A stretch of 12,035 nucleotides of DNA. It comes from Burkholderia sp. Its GTDB lineage: Bacteria > Pseudomonadota > Gammaproteobacteria > Burkholderiales > Burkholderiaceae. The notes under the pieces are model-generated. The model searched no databases, was not told the origin of the DNA, and worked only from the letters and a program-made list of their open reading frames with translations. Position 1 is the stretch's first letter, and each line of letters begins with the position of its first letter. The DNA lies in contig JAQGMD010000009.1 of the NCBI GenBank assembly GCA_028292565.1, positions 1 through 12,035 of the forward strand, in the 5' to 3' direction. Positions 1-7,494 of the stretch are shown here, one piece after another. Both the position numbers and the translations under genes were made by a program.

Positions 1-170
1 ATGTCCTCGCCCAACAACCGGGGGCGATGCAACTACGCTATATGCAAACTTTGAGCAACATTGCCGGTGACAAGGCGTCGACTATCGTTTTCCCATTGCC
101 GATGGAATTATTGGGTGGGATGACTGAATTGCGGCACGTGAGGGGACAAGAACAGAATTCAGTCTTATAA
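1..170 (+). CDS. Slipin / SPFH (band 7) family protein, C-terminal fragment
   Basis: The frame beginning at base 3 is open into the window and stops at TAA 168-170, giving the last 55 residues of a protein whose start lies upstream. The visible segment contains QPGAMQLRYMQTL followed closely by STIVFPLP. This is the conserved tail of bacterial slipins (stomatin-like SPFH proteins), where a 'QLRYLQTL ... IIFPLP' block closes the SPFH/coiled-coil region. Slipins are membrane-anchored scaffold proteins that oligomerise in functional microdomains and are often encoded beside an NfeD-type protease; that neighbour would be outside the window. The tail after the conserved block is short and polar. 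QmcA or HflC are less likely because their C-termini do not carry this block. The family call is fairly secure; the specific role is unknown. Confidence 0.8.
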   Translation, partial: VLAQQPGAMQLRYMQTLSNIAGDKASTIVFPLPMELLGGMTELRHVRGQEQNSVL

Positions 171-243
171 GAATCGATAGGCCATAACTTTTTCTTAAAC
201 CAGATTCTAGTTAGCGTTAAAGTGAATTCCAGAATTTAGTTGA

Positions 244-261
244 GGCGCCCGGTCGGGCACC
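244..261 (-). terminator. Stem-loop downstream of the Ser-rich gene, possible terminator
   Basis: On the minus strand GGTGCCC pairs with GGGCGCC across a four-base loop (GACC). The stem is seven base pairs with one G-U wobble. In plus-strand RNA the same position is a C-A mismatch, so the hairpin favours transcripts of the minus-strand gene, whose stop codon ends 15 bases away. No real U-run follows, so it may be a weak terminator or a 3'-end stabiliser. Confidence 0.4.
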
Positions 262-275
262 CCAACCGCCCTGCA

Positions 276-707
276 CTATTTGCTGGTTGAAGTACCGGAT
301 GACGACTTTTCGGCCGTCCCGGCATTTGCCGACGAAGACGTTTCAGTCGACGCGCCACCCGAGGATGACGATTTGTCAGGCGACGCGGCGCTTCCGCCGG
401 ACGATTTTTCATTCATTCCACTGCTCGCGCCCGACGATGACTCGGTCGACTTGCCGGCCTTCGCCATCGGCTGCTTGGCGGCGCGGCGTTTCTGCGATTT
501 AGCGGTGCCGTCGGACTTGCGCTCGGCAGCCACGGCTGCGTTTTGTTGCTGCTGCGAAGAGAGTTCTTGCGCGCGTTGCTCGATTGCAGCGGCTTTGGAT
601 GGATCGGTGCTCTCTGTAATCTCGCCGGACGCTGCATTCTGCTGCGCAAATGCTGCGGAAGACAAAGTCAGCATCGAGGCAAACAGGGTCAAGGATAATT
701 TGTTCAT
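276..707 (-). CDS. Small exported Ser/Gly-rich low-complexity protein
   Basis: A 143-residue protein of no family I recognise. Residues 1-21 form a clear Sec signal peptide: Lys3, a hydrophobic core, and an AFA motif with probable cleavage before Gln22. The next part (about 22-75) is rich in Ala, Gln, Glu and basic residues, with a QQQQ run. From about residue 88 to the end it is low complexity, built of irregular KSSSSGG/STETSS-like units with scattered Lys and Glu. The mature protein is therefore probably disordered and periplasmic or secreted. The start is supported by AAGGAG six bases upstream of the ATG. It diverges from the flavoprotein gene at 940 across a 232-base gap, which must carry both promoters. 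No Cys or lipobox is seen in the signal, so it is not a lipoprotein. Function unknown. Confidence 0.75.
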   Translation of the reverse strand: MNKLSLTLFASMLTLSSAAFAQQNAASGEITESTDPSKAAAIEQRAQELSSQQQQNAAVAAERKSDGTAKSQKRRAAKQPMAKAGKSTESSSGASSGMNEKSSGGSAASPDKSSSSGGASTETSSSANAGTAEKSSSGTSTSK

Positions 708-939
708 GGTTCTCTCCTTATGTGTACAGAAAGGGGTTGATGGTCGGCATCCTTACTCGTTTCGCGATGCCAGTGGACAGCGGTTATTGCCGCCGTGTGA
801 TGTCCCTACTGAAATAGGACTGCGCAAAGCAGTTTCAGTTTCGTTAATAATTAATACAAACTGTTACGCCGCTCGCCATTGCGGCGCACGTCCGGCCGCA
901 TTTCCTGTCACAGCTAGAAATGGTTATAGCGGAGCGAGC

Positions 940-1860
940 ATGTCGAACAATGATCAGAAACTCGATTGCGTCATCGTCGGAGCGGGACCCGGCGGTCTGA
1001 GTGCGGCGATATACCTCGGGCGTTACCGCCGTAATATCAAAATCATCGACGCCGGCGCCAGCCGGGCAGCTCTCATCCCACTGTCACACAACTACCCGGG
1101 GTTTCCTGAGGGGATCAACGGCACCGAGTTGCTGGCGCGTATGCGTGTACAAGCACTGCACTACGGACAGCACGTAACGCCCGGCACAGTGCATCGAATA
1201 GAAAAACGGACCGACGGCGACTTTGTTTGCTTCTATGGAAATGAGGCGGTTCGAACCCGTACCGTGTTGCTGGCCACCGGCATGACGGATGTAGAGCCGG
1301 AAATGCCGGATGTGCGGGAGGCGATACGATGCGGATGCATCCGTTACTGCCCTATATGCGACGGCTACGAGGCGATCGGCAAAAAGGTCGGCATCATCGG
1401 GTCGGGTAGCAGGGCTGTCAGTGAAGCGCTTTTCATCAGGCACTTTACGGACGACCTGACGCTGCTGACACAAGGAAAGACGCTCGGCCTGTCCGACCAT
1501 GATCGGGCCACACTGCAGCAGGTGAACATCAAGGTGATCGATGAGCCGATCTCCGAAGTCACTCTCGACGGGACACGGATCGACGCGGTGCGCATGTTCA
1601 GCGGCACGGTGCTTGTCTTTGACGCCTTGTATTCGATGCTGGGCGTCGAGGTGAAATCCGACCTGGCTCGCGAACTGGGCGCCGAATGCGACGAAGATGG
1701 CAACCTGCTCGTGGATGCGCATCTGCGGACCTCCGTCCCGGGACTTTACGCTGCGGGCGACGTGGTCAGTGGCTTGAATCAGATCAGCGTGGCTACCGGG
1801 CATGCGGCCATTGCATCGACTGCGATACATAACAGCCTCGGGTCTGTCAGTGCAGCTTGA
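940..1860 (+). CDS. Thioredoxin-reductase-like FAD-dependent pyridine nucleotide-disulfide oxidoreductase
   Basis: A 306-residue cytosolic flavoprotein of the low-molecular-weight thioredoxin reductase fold. The FAD dinucleotide motif [13 protein letters not shown] is near residues 14-26, a central ATG motif follows, the redox dithiol C137-P-I-C140 is followed by DG, a second Rossmann motif GSGSRA lies around 154-159, and a C-terminal GLYAAGDV segment completes the FAD site. Length matches the family (about 300-320). The ATG at 940 is chosen because GGAG lies five bases upstream and the FAD motif starts right after it; the frame is open back to 280, but that stretch is antisense to the signal-peptide gene. 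Two oddities: the HRR signature that binds the NADPH phosphate in classical TrxB is absent, and C131 and C133 precede the CPIC pair. It probably reduces a disulfide or acts as an NAD(P)H oxidoreductase; the partner is unknown. A GC-rich 6-bp hairpin (867-886) and an AT-rich TTAATAATTAAT stretch lie upstream. Confidence 0.85.
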   Translation: MSNNDQKLDCVIVGAGPGGLSAAIYLGRYRRNIKIIDAGASRAALIPLSHNYPGFPEGINGTELLARMRVQALHYGQHVTPGTVHRIEKRTDGDFVCFYGNEAVRTRTVLLATGMTDVEPEMPDVREAIRCGCIRYCPICDGYEAIGKKVGIIGSGSRAVSEALFIRHFTDDLTLLTQGKTLGLSDHDRATLQQVNIKVIDEPISEVTLDGTRIDAVRMFSGTVLVFDALYSMLGVEVKSDLARELGAECDEDGNLLVDAHLRTSVPGLYAAGDVVSGLNQISVATGHAAIASTAIHNSLGSVSAA

Positions 1861-1915
1861 TCCGCGGCGCTTTTAAGCATCCGGCGCATCACGAAGAGTC
1901 CAACGTCCTATGCAT

Positions 1916-2869
1916 TCAGAATCCAATTTTGCGTTTATGGGCGTCAGTCCGTATGCGGATATCCTCCGGACGCAGCGCAGACCGTCCGTCCGCCACGGCA
2001 AAACCCAGCGCGTCCAGCAGGATTTTCCGCATTTCTCGCGGCGACACATCGGACAACTTGTCGAGCACGCTTGACGGTAGTTCGGTTTCGAGGTTCTGCA
2101 GTTTCAGCTCGCGTAACAGGCCGAGATAGATACGTCGCGCGATGCCGGCGGCTTGTTCTGGCGTTGGCGCCGGCACTTCATAGACAGCCATGCGGCTTAG
2201 TAATGCGGACGGAATCCCTTCCAGGCTATTGGCGGTCAGCACCCAGAAAACCTGGCTGGCGTCGAGGTCGACGTCGATGAATTCGTCGTGAAATGCGCGC
2301 GATGTTTCCGGTTCGAGCAGTTGGTAAAGTGCTGCCATCGGGTCGGATTGGGTGGATCCGGTTGCTTTCTCCACCTCGTCGAGCAAAACCACCGGATTCG
2401 CGTACTGTCCTCGCACCAACCGTTCGGCAACCTTGCCGCATTTGGCCCCCTTCCAGGTGGACGAACTGCCGGTAATGACGAAACCGGCGGAGAGTGCGTT
2501 CATGCCGATGAACTCGAATTCGGTACCGAGCACAGATGCGAGGCGCTTGCCGAAGTGTGTTTTACCTACGCCGGGGTCGCCGAGCAAAAGGACCGGCATG
2601 ACGTTGAAACTAGCGCCTCCGGCGAGCGCGAGTCCGAGGTAGCGCGACATGTCGTCCAGTACCTCGGTGAAGTTGGGACAATCTTCATACAGTGGATCCA
2701 GCGCGCTGGAAGACGAAGGCGTGGTGACAAAGCGTTCCGCGCCCAGCGCCAGCATGTTTTCGTAAAACGCTTCCAGCTCCACTGACTTCAGCGCACGCGC
2801 CCGTTCCTGCGCGGTCTCTACTTCCCTCATGTCGTAAATCGGATGAGAGCGGGCGATAGTAATCGTCAT
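1916..2869 (-). CDS. Stand-alone Lon-type AAA+ ATPase without protease domain
   Basis: A 317-residue ATPase. Walker A is GDPGVGKT (97-104), Walker B is VVLLDE (160-165) followed by VEKA, a sensor-1 Asn is in LTANS (212-216), an arginine-finger candidate is in SALLSRM (221-227), and the sensor-2 region is SPREMRK (276-282). The block DPMAALYQLLEPE...F.D.FIDVDLD closely follows the AAA+ module of Lon proteases. The Lon N-terminal substrate domain and the C-terminal Ser-Lys protease domain are absent; the protein ends shortly after the alpha-helical lid. It may act as an unfoldase or remodelling ATPase with a separate partner. The start at 2869 is preferred over the ATG at 2887 because AGGAG sits five bases upstream of it. 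It converges on the flavoprotein gene with 55 bases between the stops and no clear terminator. Not an obvious operon member. Ala/Ser-rich residues 50-56 look like a linker. Confidence 0.88.
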   Translation of the reverse strand: MTITIARSHPIYDMREVETAQERARALKSVELEAFYENMLALGAERFVTTPSSSSALDPLYEDCPNFTEVLDDMSRYLGLALAGGASFNVMPVLLLGDPGVGKTHFGKRLASVLGTEFEFIGMNALSAGFVITGSSSTWKGAKCGKVAERLVRGQYANPVVLLDEVEKATGSTQSDPMAALYQLLEPETSRAFHDEFIDVDLDASQVFWVLTANSLEGIPSALLSRMAVYEVPAPTPEQAAGIARRIYLGLLRELKLQNLETELPSSVLDKLSDVSPREMRKILLDALGFAVADGRSALRPEDIRIRTDAHKRKIGF

Positions 2870-2893
2870 ACGAACTCCTGTATCCATGCCCTC

Positions 2894-2941
2894 TTGCCTC
2901 CGCCGGCAGAGAAGGCAACCACAAACCGTACATCATTTATA
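2894..2941 (-). promoter_or_regulatory. Possible promoter -10 and leader hairpin of the Lon-like ATPase gene
   Basis: On the minus strand TATAAAT (from 2941) resembles a -10 element. No convincing -35 is seen at the usual spacing. Between it and the start codon, TTGCCT (2894-2899) and AGGCAA (2913-2918) form a perfect 6-bp inverted repeat that would be a hairpin in the leader RNA. Both calls are by eye and weak. Confidence 0.3.
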
Positions 2942-3060
2942 CAGCAAAATTTTCGGAGATTCCTGTTCCGTGCGACAAAGGTTGTTTTGGATTAACTGCA
3001 TCGCCAGCTGAGCGGCCCGGAGGCTTTTTCACGATTTTGTAATTCGTGCGTGCAGATCAA

Positions 3061-3096
3061 ACGTAACACACGATACAGGGAACGTAACGTGTAACG
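3061..3096. repeat. Repeated CGTAAC-type motifs upstream of the KfrA-like gene, putative operator
   Basis: ACGTAAC occurs at 3061-3067 and again at 3082-3088, exactly 21 bases apart (about two helical turns). A third related copy, GTAACG, is at 3091-3096, seven bases after the GTAACG at 3084-3089. The cluster ends 36 bases before the start codon of a predicted DNA-binding protein, the usual place for an autoregulatory site. KfrA of plasmid RK2 is known to repress its own promoter; operator function here is inference. Isolated CGTAAC copies occur elsewhere in the window, so only the clustering and phasing are notable. Confidence 0.4.
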
Positions 3097-3132
3097 CACT
3101 TGTCTTAGTTGCAGTGCGGGCGATGTAAACGT

Positions 3133-4041
3133 ATGGATAAACCTACGATACAGACAGCTGTGTGGCATGCCGCAGACCAACTGTTTGCCGCTGGCGTTCG
3201 TCCTACCGTGGCCAACATTCGTGAGATCACCAAACGTGGCAGTGCAGGCACCATCAATGAGGCGCTCAAGGAGTGGTGGCGAGACCTCTCAGCCCGCGTC
3301 CGTACGCAGAACCATCGGCCGGATGTGCCGGAACCGGTGGCCCATGCGATGGCCCAACTATGGGCCACCTCCCTGGACCGTGCCGAACATTCGTTGCTCG
3401 TGCACAAAGAAGATGCCGATCGACAAGTTAAGGAAGCCCACGCGTTGCAGTTGTCAGCCGACCAGTCGCGCGAGGAATCCGAACGCCGTTGTCGTGCGCT
3501 TGAGGAAGAGCTCGCCCAGATCCGTCTGTCCACTGCGGAACTCCAACGTGCTCTGGCGGCCGAAACAGCTCTGCGTAACGAGTCGCTATCGCGCATCAAA
3601 TCCATCCGTGAGGAAGCAGCCAATGCAATCGCCGAGATGCATGCATCTCTTGTGCGCATGGAAAAACAAAGCGAGTTGGAGAAGGAGCATTATCAGGAAA
3701 TGCAGCGTAACCTGACAGCGCAGGCTGATGAGAGCAAACTGATGCGACAGCAGGCGGAGAAGCGGCTGGCCGACCTTCAGGTTGACGCCGCGCGGATGGA
3801 GCAGTCCTATCGTAGCGAGCTTTTCGATCATAAGGAGCGCTGCGCCAGGCAGCTGGAACGTTGCGCATTGCTTGAACAAAGAATCAGCGCACTGGAGCTT
3901 GAGCTGAATCAAGCTACGGAAAAAATGCACGGGTTAATCAGCGAGAACACCATGCTCAGCAGCTTGTCACCGCGTGCGATAGTCGGTGCGGGAATCACTC
4001 CTCGCTTGAGGACGTCTCGCGCAAAAAAGCGTCGGTTTTAG
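3133..4041 (+). CDS. KfrA-like DNA-binding coiled-coil protein
   Basis: A 302-residue protein. The N-terminal region (about 1-70) matches the KfrA_N type: TIQTAVWHAADQLFAAGVRP, then VANIREIT and GSAGTINEALKEWW, the pattern of a helix-turn-helix DNA-binding head. Residues about 85-275 are a long charged heptad-rich coiled coil, full of Glu, Arg, Gln, Leu and Ala. The C-terminus is short and very basic (RTSRAKKRRF). KfrA proteins are plasmid-borne autorepressors whose coiled coils build filament-like assemblies that aid plasmid stability; chromosomal relatives are common in betaproteobacteria and little studied. The ATG at 3133 is chosen over an in-frame TTG at 3109 because the conserved domain begins directly after it; the ribosome site (GCGGG-like) is weak. 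No plasmid replication or partition genes are nearby. It is followed by 270 bases without a gene before prkA and is probably its own transcription unit. Confidence 0.82.
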   Translation: MDKPTIQTAVWHAADQLFAAGVRPTVANIREITKRGSAGTINEALKEWWRDLSARVRTQNHRPDVPEPVAHAMAQLWATSLDRAEHSLLVHKEDADRQVKEAHALQLSADQSREESERRCRALEEELAQIRLSTAELQRALAAETALRNESLSRIKSIREEAANAIAEMHASLVRMEKQSELEKEHYQEMQRNLTAQADESKLMRQQAEKRLADLQVDAARMEQSYRSELFDHKERCARQLERCALLEQRISALELELNQATEKMHGLISENTMLSSLSPRAIVGAGITPRLRTSRAKKRRF

Positions 4042-4204
4042 GAGACCCGGAGTGACTCCCCTCTTCCATAGGCACCGCTGGCACGTACGCACGACCCACC
4101 TGCTTGCACGCATCTTGCTATCTCACGTTATTGGACCGGCGACAGCACGGGTTCGCGTGCGAGCACCATTTTCTCCACGAGATGATTTTCTTGATCGTTC
4201 TCAT

Positions 4205-4240
4205 CGTTCGGTTTTTTTGGAGCGCCCTATACTTAAATTG
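4205..4240 (+). promoter_or_regulatory. Putative sigma-S (RpoS) promoter of the prkA operon
   Basis: CTATACTTAA at 4227-4236 matches the E. coli sigma-S -10 consensus KCTATACTTAA at every position except the first K, which is C here. The C directly upstream of TATACT (the -13 C) is the hallmark of RpoS selectivity. No good TTGACA-like -35 is found about 17 bases upstream (region 4205-4210), which also fits sigma-S more than sigma-70. The expected start of transcription is near 4240, about 70 bases before the preferred prkA start. RpoS control of yeaG-yeaH is known in E. coli; its extension here is inferred. Confidence 0.6.
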
Positions 4241-4311
4241 AGAGCGAGAGAAACGTAAAGCAGTTTCGAATGTCCATGAGTTATGCCAGACCTATTACGG
4301 GGAGCACATCG

Positions 4312-6261
4312 ATGATTAACCAGGGCGAACGCAATCATACTGAACAGCAAGAAAATTTCTTGAAAAGTCTGGTGGCCTTCACCAAAAACCATCGGGCCGT
4401 TTATTGGACCGGACCTCTCTCTCAATTTCTCGAAGAGATCCTTCCGGGCGATCCGCAGGGTGCGGCGCGCAGTTCACATCAATACATGTGGGACATGATC
4501 CGGTGGATGGGCGGTGAAGACGAGGCCGGCAATTTCCGCTGCAAACTGTTCGACCAGGAACTCTTTGGCATCGATGAGGCGATCGACCGTGTCGTCGACT
4601 ATTTCAAGGCGGCGGCAGCCGGGTCCGAAGTCGGCCGGCGCCTGCTGTTACTGCTGGGCCCTCCATCAGGCGGAAAATCGACGCTGGTGATCCTGCTCAA
4701 GCGCGGCCTCGAGGAATACAGCTTTACCGACGCCGGTGCGATCTATGCAATCCAGGGCTGCCCGGTACACGAGTCTCCCCTGCACCTGGTGCCGCATTCA
4801 TTGCGGCCGACCTTCCGCGAGACCTATGGCGTGGAAATCACCGGCGAGGTATGCCCGCATTGCCGCACCCGGTTGGAAATGCAATACGACGGCGACTTCA
4901 TGAAGATGCCGGTTGAGCGCATCTTTATTTCGGAAGCCGGACGTGTCGGCATCGGCACTTATGCGCCGCATGATCCGACTACCGCCGACCTGGCCGACCT
5001 GGTGGGTTCGGTAGACCTGTCGAAGGTGGCGGAGTATGGCGATGAAGGCGATCCGCGTGCATGGTCGTGGTCCGGCGCGGTCTACGCCGCCAGCCGCGGC
5101 ATGCTGGAGATGATCGAGATCCTGAAGGTCAAACGCGAATTCCTCTACCTGCTCCTGACCCTGACACAGGAAAAGAATGTGAAGGTATCGCGCTTCCCGT
5201 TGATCTATCTCGACGAGACCATCCTTGCGCACACCAACCTCGCCGAGTTTCGCCGCTTCCTGCAGGAGAGCGAGAATGAAGCGCTGCTGGATCGCATGGT
5301 CATCATCCAGGTGCCGTACACGCTGAATTACAAGGATGAAGCGCGGATTTACAAAAAGCTGATTTCCTCCGCTGCGCCGGCTTTCCGCGAGGTGCATCTC
5401 GACCCGCATGTGCTGCACGCTGCCGCAGTCTTCGCGATCCTCACCCGGCTCAACGAAGGCGAGGAAAAGGATCTTGAGCTGAGCAAAAAAGTGCGGCTGT
5501 ATGGGAACGAAGAAGTGGAAGGCTACGCGCACGCCGACGTAGAACGGATGAAGCAAAAGGTGCCGGATGAAGGACTGGCGGGTATCTCGCCGCGCTTCGT
5601 CATTAATGCGCTGTCGAACGCAATCATCCAGTCCAATGTCAAAAGCCTGACCACCATGGATGTCCTGCTGGCCATCAAGGACGCAATCGAATCCGATGCG
5701 CGCATCGACCCGAAGAAAAAGCGCAAGTGGGTCGATTACCTGGTGCTGGCCCGCAAGGACTTCTACAACCGCTGGGTGAAGGAAGACGTGCACAAGGCAC
5801 TGTTCGTATCGTTCGAACAGGAAGCACAGGACCTGCTAGACAAGTATCTGGATGAGGTCGAAGCCATGCTGGACAACCGTCATATCAAGGATCCGATCAC
5901 CAATGAGGAGCGCAAGCCCGACGAGCGCTTCCTGCGGGCGGTCGAAGAAAAAATCCATATCTCTGATTCGGGCAAGCAGTCGTTCCGCCAGGAAGTGGTC
6001 CGGAAAGCGATGGGCGCGTACAAGCGCGGCGAAAAATTCACGCTTGACAGCCATGCGCAACTCCACAACGCGGTACAGCAATACCTGTTCGAACAGCGAC
6101 GCGATGTGCTTCGCCTGGTCAGTTCCACGACCCGGCCGGACGAGGAAGTCCGTCAAAAGATTTCGGTGGTCGAGAAGCGCCTGGTTGACGAGTATGGATA
6201 CGACAGCCATAGCGCACGCGAGGCGCTGAATTATGTCACCACGCTGATGGCGCAGGAGTAG
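4312..6261 (+). CDS. prkA: PrkA / YeaG-type AAA+ serine protein kinase
   Basis: A 649-residue cytosolic protein alignable by eye along its length with Bacillus PrkA and more loosely with E. coli YeaG. The N-terminal AAA+ domain has Walker A GPPSGGKST (116-124), then the family blocks VERIFISE, GIGTYAPHDP, DLVGSVDLSKVAEYG, SGAVYAASRGMLE, LIYLDETILAHTN (297-309) and NEALLDRM. The C-terminal PrkA domain covers roughly 400-649. PrkA was named a serine kinase; ATPase and ATP-dependent protease activities have also been reported for the Bacillus protein. A CxxH (C150, H153) plus CxxC (C181, C184) set could bind a metal. The ATG at 4312 is chosen because GGGGAG ends seven bases upstream; an in-frame ATG at 4270 would add 14 residues but has only a weak site. 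First gene of the operon with yeaH and spoVR, 64 bases before the next gene. Confidence 0.95.
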   Translation: MINQGERNHTEQQENFLKSLVAFTKNHRAVYWTGPLSQFLEEILPGDPQGAARSSHQYMWDMIRWMGGEDEAGNFRCKLFDQELFGIDEAIDRVVDYFKAAAAGSEVGRRLLLLLGPPSGGKSTLVILLKRGLEEYSFTDAGAIYAIQGCPVHESPLHLVPHSLRPTFRETYGVEITGEVCPHCRTRLEMQYDGDFMKMPVERIFISEAGRVGIGTYAPHDPTTADLADLVGSVDLSKVAEYGDEGDPRAWSWSGAVYAASRGMLEMIEILKVKREFLYLLLTLTQEKNVKVSRFPLIYLDETILAHTNLAEFRRFLQESENEALLDRMVIIQVPYTLNYKDEARIYKKLISSAAPAFREVHLDPHVLHAAAVFAILTRLNEGEEKDLELSKKVRLYGNEEVEGYAHADVERMKQKVPDEGLAGISPRFVINALSNAIIQSNVKSLTTMDVLLAIKDAIESDARIDPKKKRKWVDYLVLARKDFYNRWVKEDVHKALFVSFEQEAQDLLDKYLDEVEAMLDNRHIKDPITNEERKPDERFLRAVEEKIHISDSGKQSFRQEVVRKAMGAYKRGEKFTLDSHAQLHNAVQQYLFEQRRDVLRLVSSTTRPDEEVRQKISVVEKRLVDEYGYDSHSAREALNYVTTLMAQE

Positions 6262-6272
6262 GTGCGAAAAAC

Positions 6273-6290
6273 CGGCGTGGTTCACGGCCG
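6273..6290 (+). other. Intercistronic hairpin between prkA and the yeaH-like gene
   Basis: CGGCGTG pairs with CACG-G-CCG, giving a seven-base-pair stem with one bulged G and a three-base GTT loop. It begins 11 bases after the prkA stop and has no U-run after it. It is therefore more likely an RNA-processing or stability element that tunes prkA relative to downstream genes than a terminator. Assigned by eye only. Confidence 0.3.
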
Positions 6291-6325
6291 ATAGCGAAAG
6301 CAGTCGGTGTTTTAGGGCTCATATA

Positions 6326-7483
6326 ATGGTTAATCACATTACGATTTCTGCTGAAACGCCCTGGTACGACTTGTTTTCCCGCGGCGCGCGCGACTGGCTG
6401 CGCCACAATGAAAAGGTACGTGAAGCCGTACAGCAGAACCTGCCGAACCTGGTTGCCGGACCGGACGTCATGACCGGTTCGCAGGATCGTACTGTGCAGG
6501 TTCCGGTGCATCTGCTAGAGCATGCGCGCTTCAGGCTGGCCGACTCCCCCTACCAGACACATACCAGCGCCGGACAGGGCAAAGGCAAGCCGGGAGACGT
6601 GCTGCGGCAGGCCCAGCCCGATATGGGCGACGAACGCGGCGAAGGCGGCAATAACGAGGGCGAAGTGAAGTTGCTGCTCGAATTCAAGGTCGACGACATC
6701 ATCGATTGGCTATGGGAAGAGCTGCAACTCCCGGATCTGCAACCCAAGCGCAATACCAGCATCAACGACGAAGATATGGTGCGCGAGGGCTGGGACAAGC
6801 ATGGCGCACGCGCGCGGCTCGACCGGCGCCGCACGGTGAAGGAAGCAGTCAAACGTCGCGCGATCCAGGAAAATCCGGTTGCATTCACCAACGAGGACCT
6901 GCGATTCAGGCAGCTGGTGCAAAGGCGCAAACCGGCGACCAATGCGGTCGTTATCTTCGCGCTGGATGTATCGGCCAGTATGACCGATGCCGAGCGAAAA
7001 CTGGCCAAGAGCTTCTTCTTCTTCGTGCTGCAAGGCATACGCCGTAAATATGCCAGAGTAGAAACGCGCTTCATCGCGCATACCACCCAGGCATGGGAGT
7101 TTTCGGAAAGCGAGTTCTTCAATGTCAGCGGCACCGGCGGCACCGGGGCATCGACCGCGTTCAAGCTGGCACTTGAACTGGTTGAGTCCGAATACGATCC
7201 GGCGCAGTACAACGGTTACCTGTTTTACGCGTCTGATGGCGAAAACTTTACTGAGGATCGCCCCGCGGCAATCGAGAACCTGGCAAAGCTGAGCAGCTTG
7301 TTGAATTACATCGGCTATGTCGAAACCGTCCCGGGCTCGCCCCGCACCAGTGAGACGGAAATGAAAATGCTGTGCACCGAGCTGGAGCACACCGGCGCTC
7401 CGATCGGCAGCAGCATACTGACCAGACACGAGGACGTGTGGAAAGCGATCCGCAAGTTCTTCGTGCAGCAGCAGGCGGATTAG
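6326..7483 (+). CDS. yeaH: DUF444 / YeaH-YhbH family vWA-domain protein
   Basis: A 385-residue protein of the UPF0229/DUF444 family. The N-terminal third is polar with a Gly/Lys-rich linker (about 83-115), typical of the family. The vWA domain carries a MIDAS: D214-V-S216-A-S218, a Gly/Thr-rich loop (GTGGTGAS, near 268-275) and D304-G-E in YASDGEN. These residues should bind a divalent metal for protein contacts. Its partner is expected to be PrkA: the two are almost always adjacent, and an AAA+/vWA pairing recalls the MoxR-vWA chaperone pairs. E. coli YeaH is slightly longer (about 430). The ATG at 6326 has AGGG about eight bases upstream. It is 64 bases after prkA and 11 bases before spoVR, so co-translated. 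In Bacillus the equivalent YhbH is linked to sporulation; no spore genes are seen here. The symbol is by homology. Confidence 0.92.
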   Translation: MVNHITISAETPWYDLFSRGARDWLRHNEKVREAVQQNLPNLVAGPDVMTGSQDRTVQVPVHLLEHARFRLADSPYQTHTSAGQGKGKPGDVLRQAQPDMGDERGEGGNNEGEVKLLLEFKVDDIIDWLWEELQLPDLQPKRNTSINDEDMVREGWDKHGARARLDRRRTVKEAVKRRAIQENPVAFTNEDLRFRQLVQRRKPATNAVVIFALDVSASMTDAERKLAKSFFFFVLQGIRRKYARVETRFIAHTTQAWEFSESEFFNVSGTGGTGASTAFKLALELVESEYDPAQYNGYLFYASDGENFTEDRPAAIENLAKLSSLLNYIGYVETVPGSPRTSETEMKMLCTELEHTGAPIGSSILTRHEDVWKAIRKFFVQQQAD

Positions 7484-7494
7484 AGGAAGCGTTC

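Noticed and set aside
280..939. In-frame upstream extension of the flavoprotein, making a 526-residue protein
   Set aside because: Most of it is antisense to the signal-peptide gene, its composition is acidic nonsense, and the FAD motif with a good ribosome site starts at 940.
2288..2785. 165-codon plus-strand frame over the Lon-like ATPase
   Set aside because: Antisense to the Walker motifs of the ATPase; no independent support.
3010..3029. GGCCCGGAGGCTTTTT as an intrinsic terminator
   Set aside because: The possible stem is only three base pairs and no plus-strand gene ends just upstream.
3133..4041. Plasmid or integrated-element origin suggested by the KfrA-like protein
   Set aside because: No replication, partition, integrase or transposase genes are present and the neighbours are ordinary chromosomal genes.
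4052..4258. 68-codon frame between the KfrA-like gene and prkA
   Set aside because: It starts 10 bases after the upstream stop, but the Arg/His-rich translation has no domain and it runs through the predicted prkA promoter.
4798..5793. 331-codon open frame antisense to prkA
   Set aside because: Shadow of strong PrkA coding sequence; the His/Arg/Gln-rich translation matches no family.
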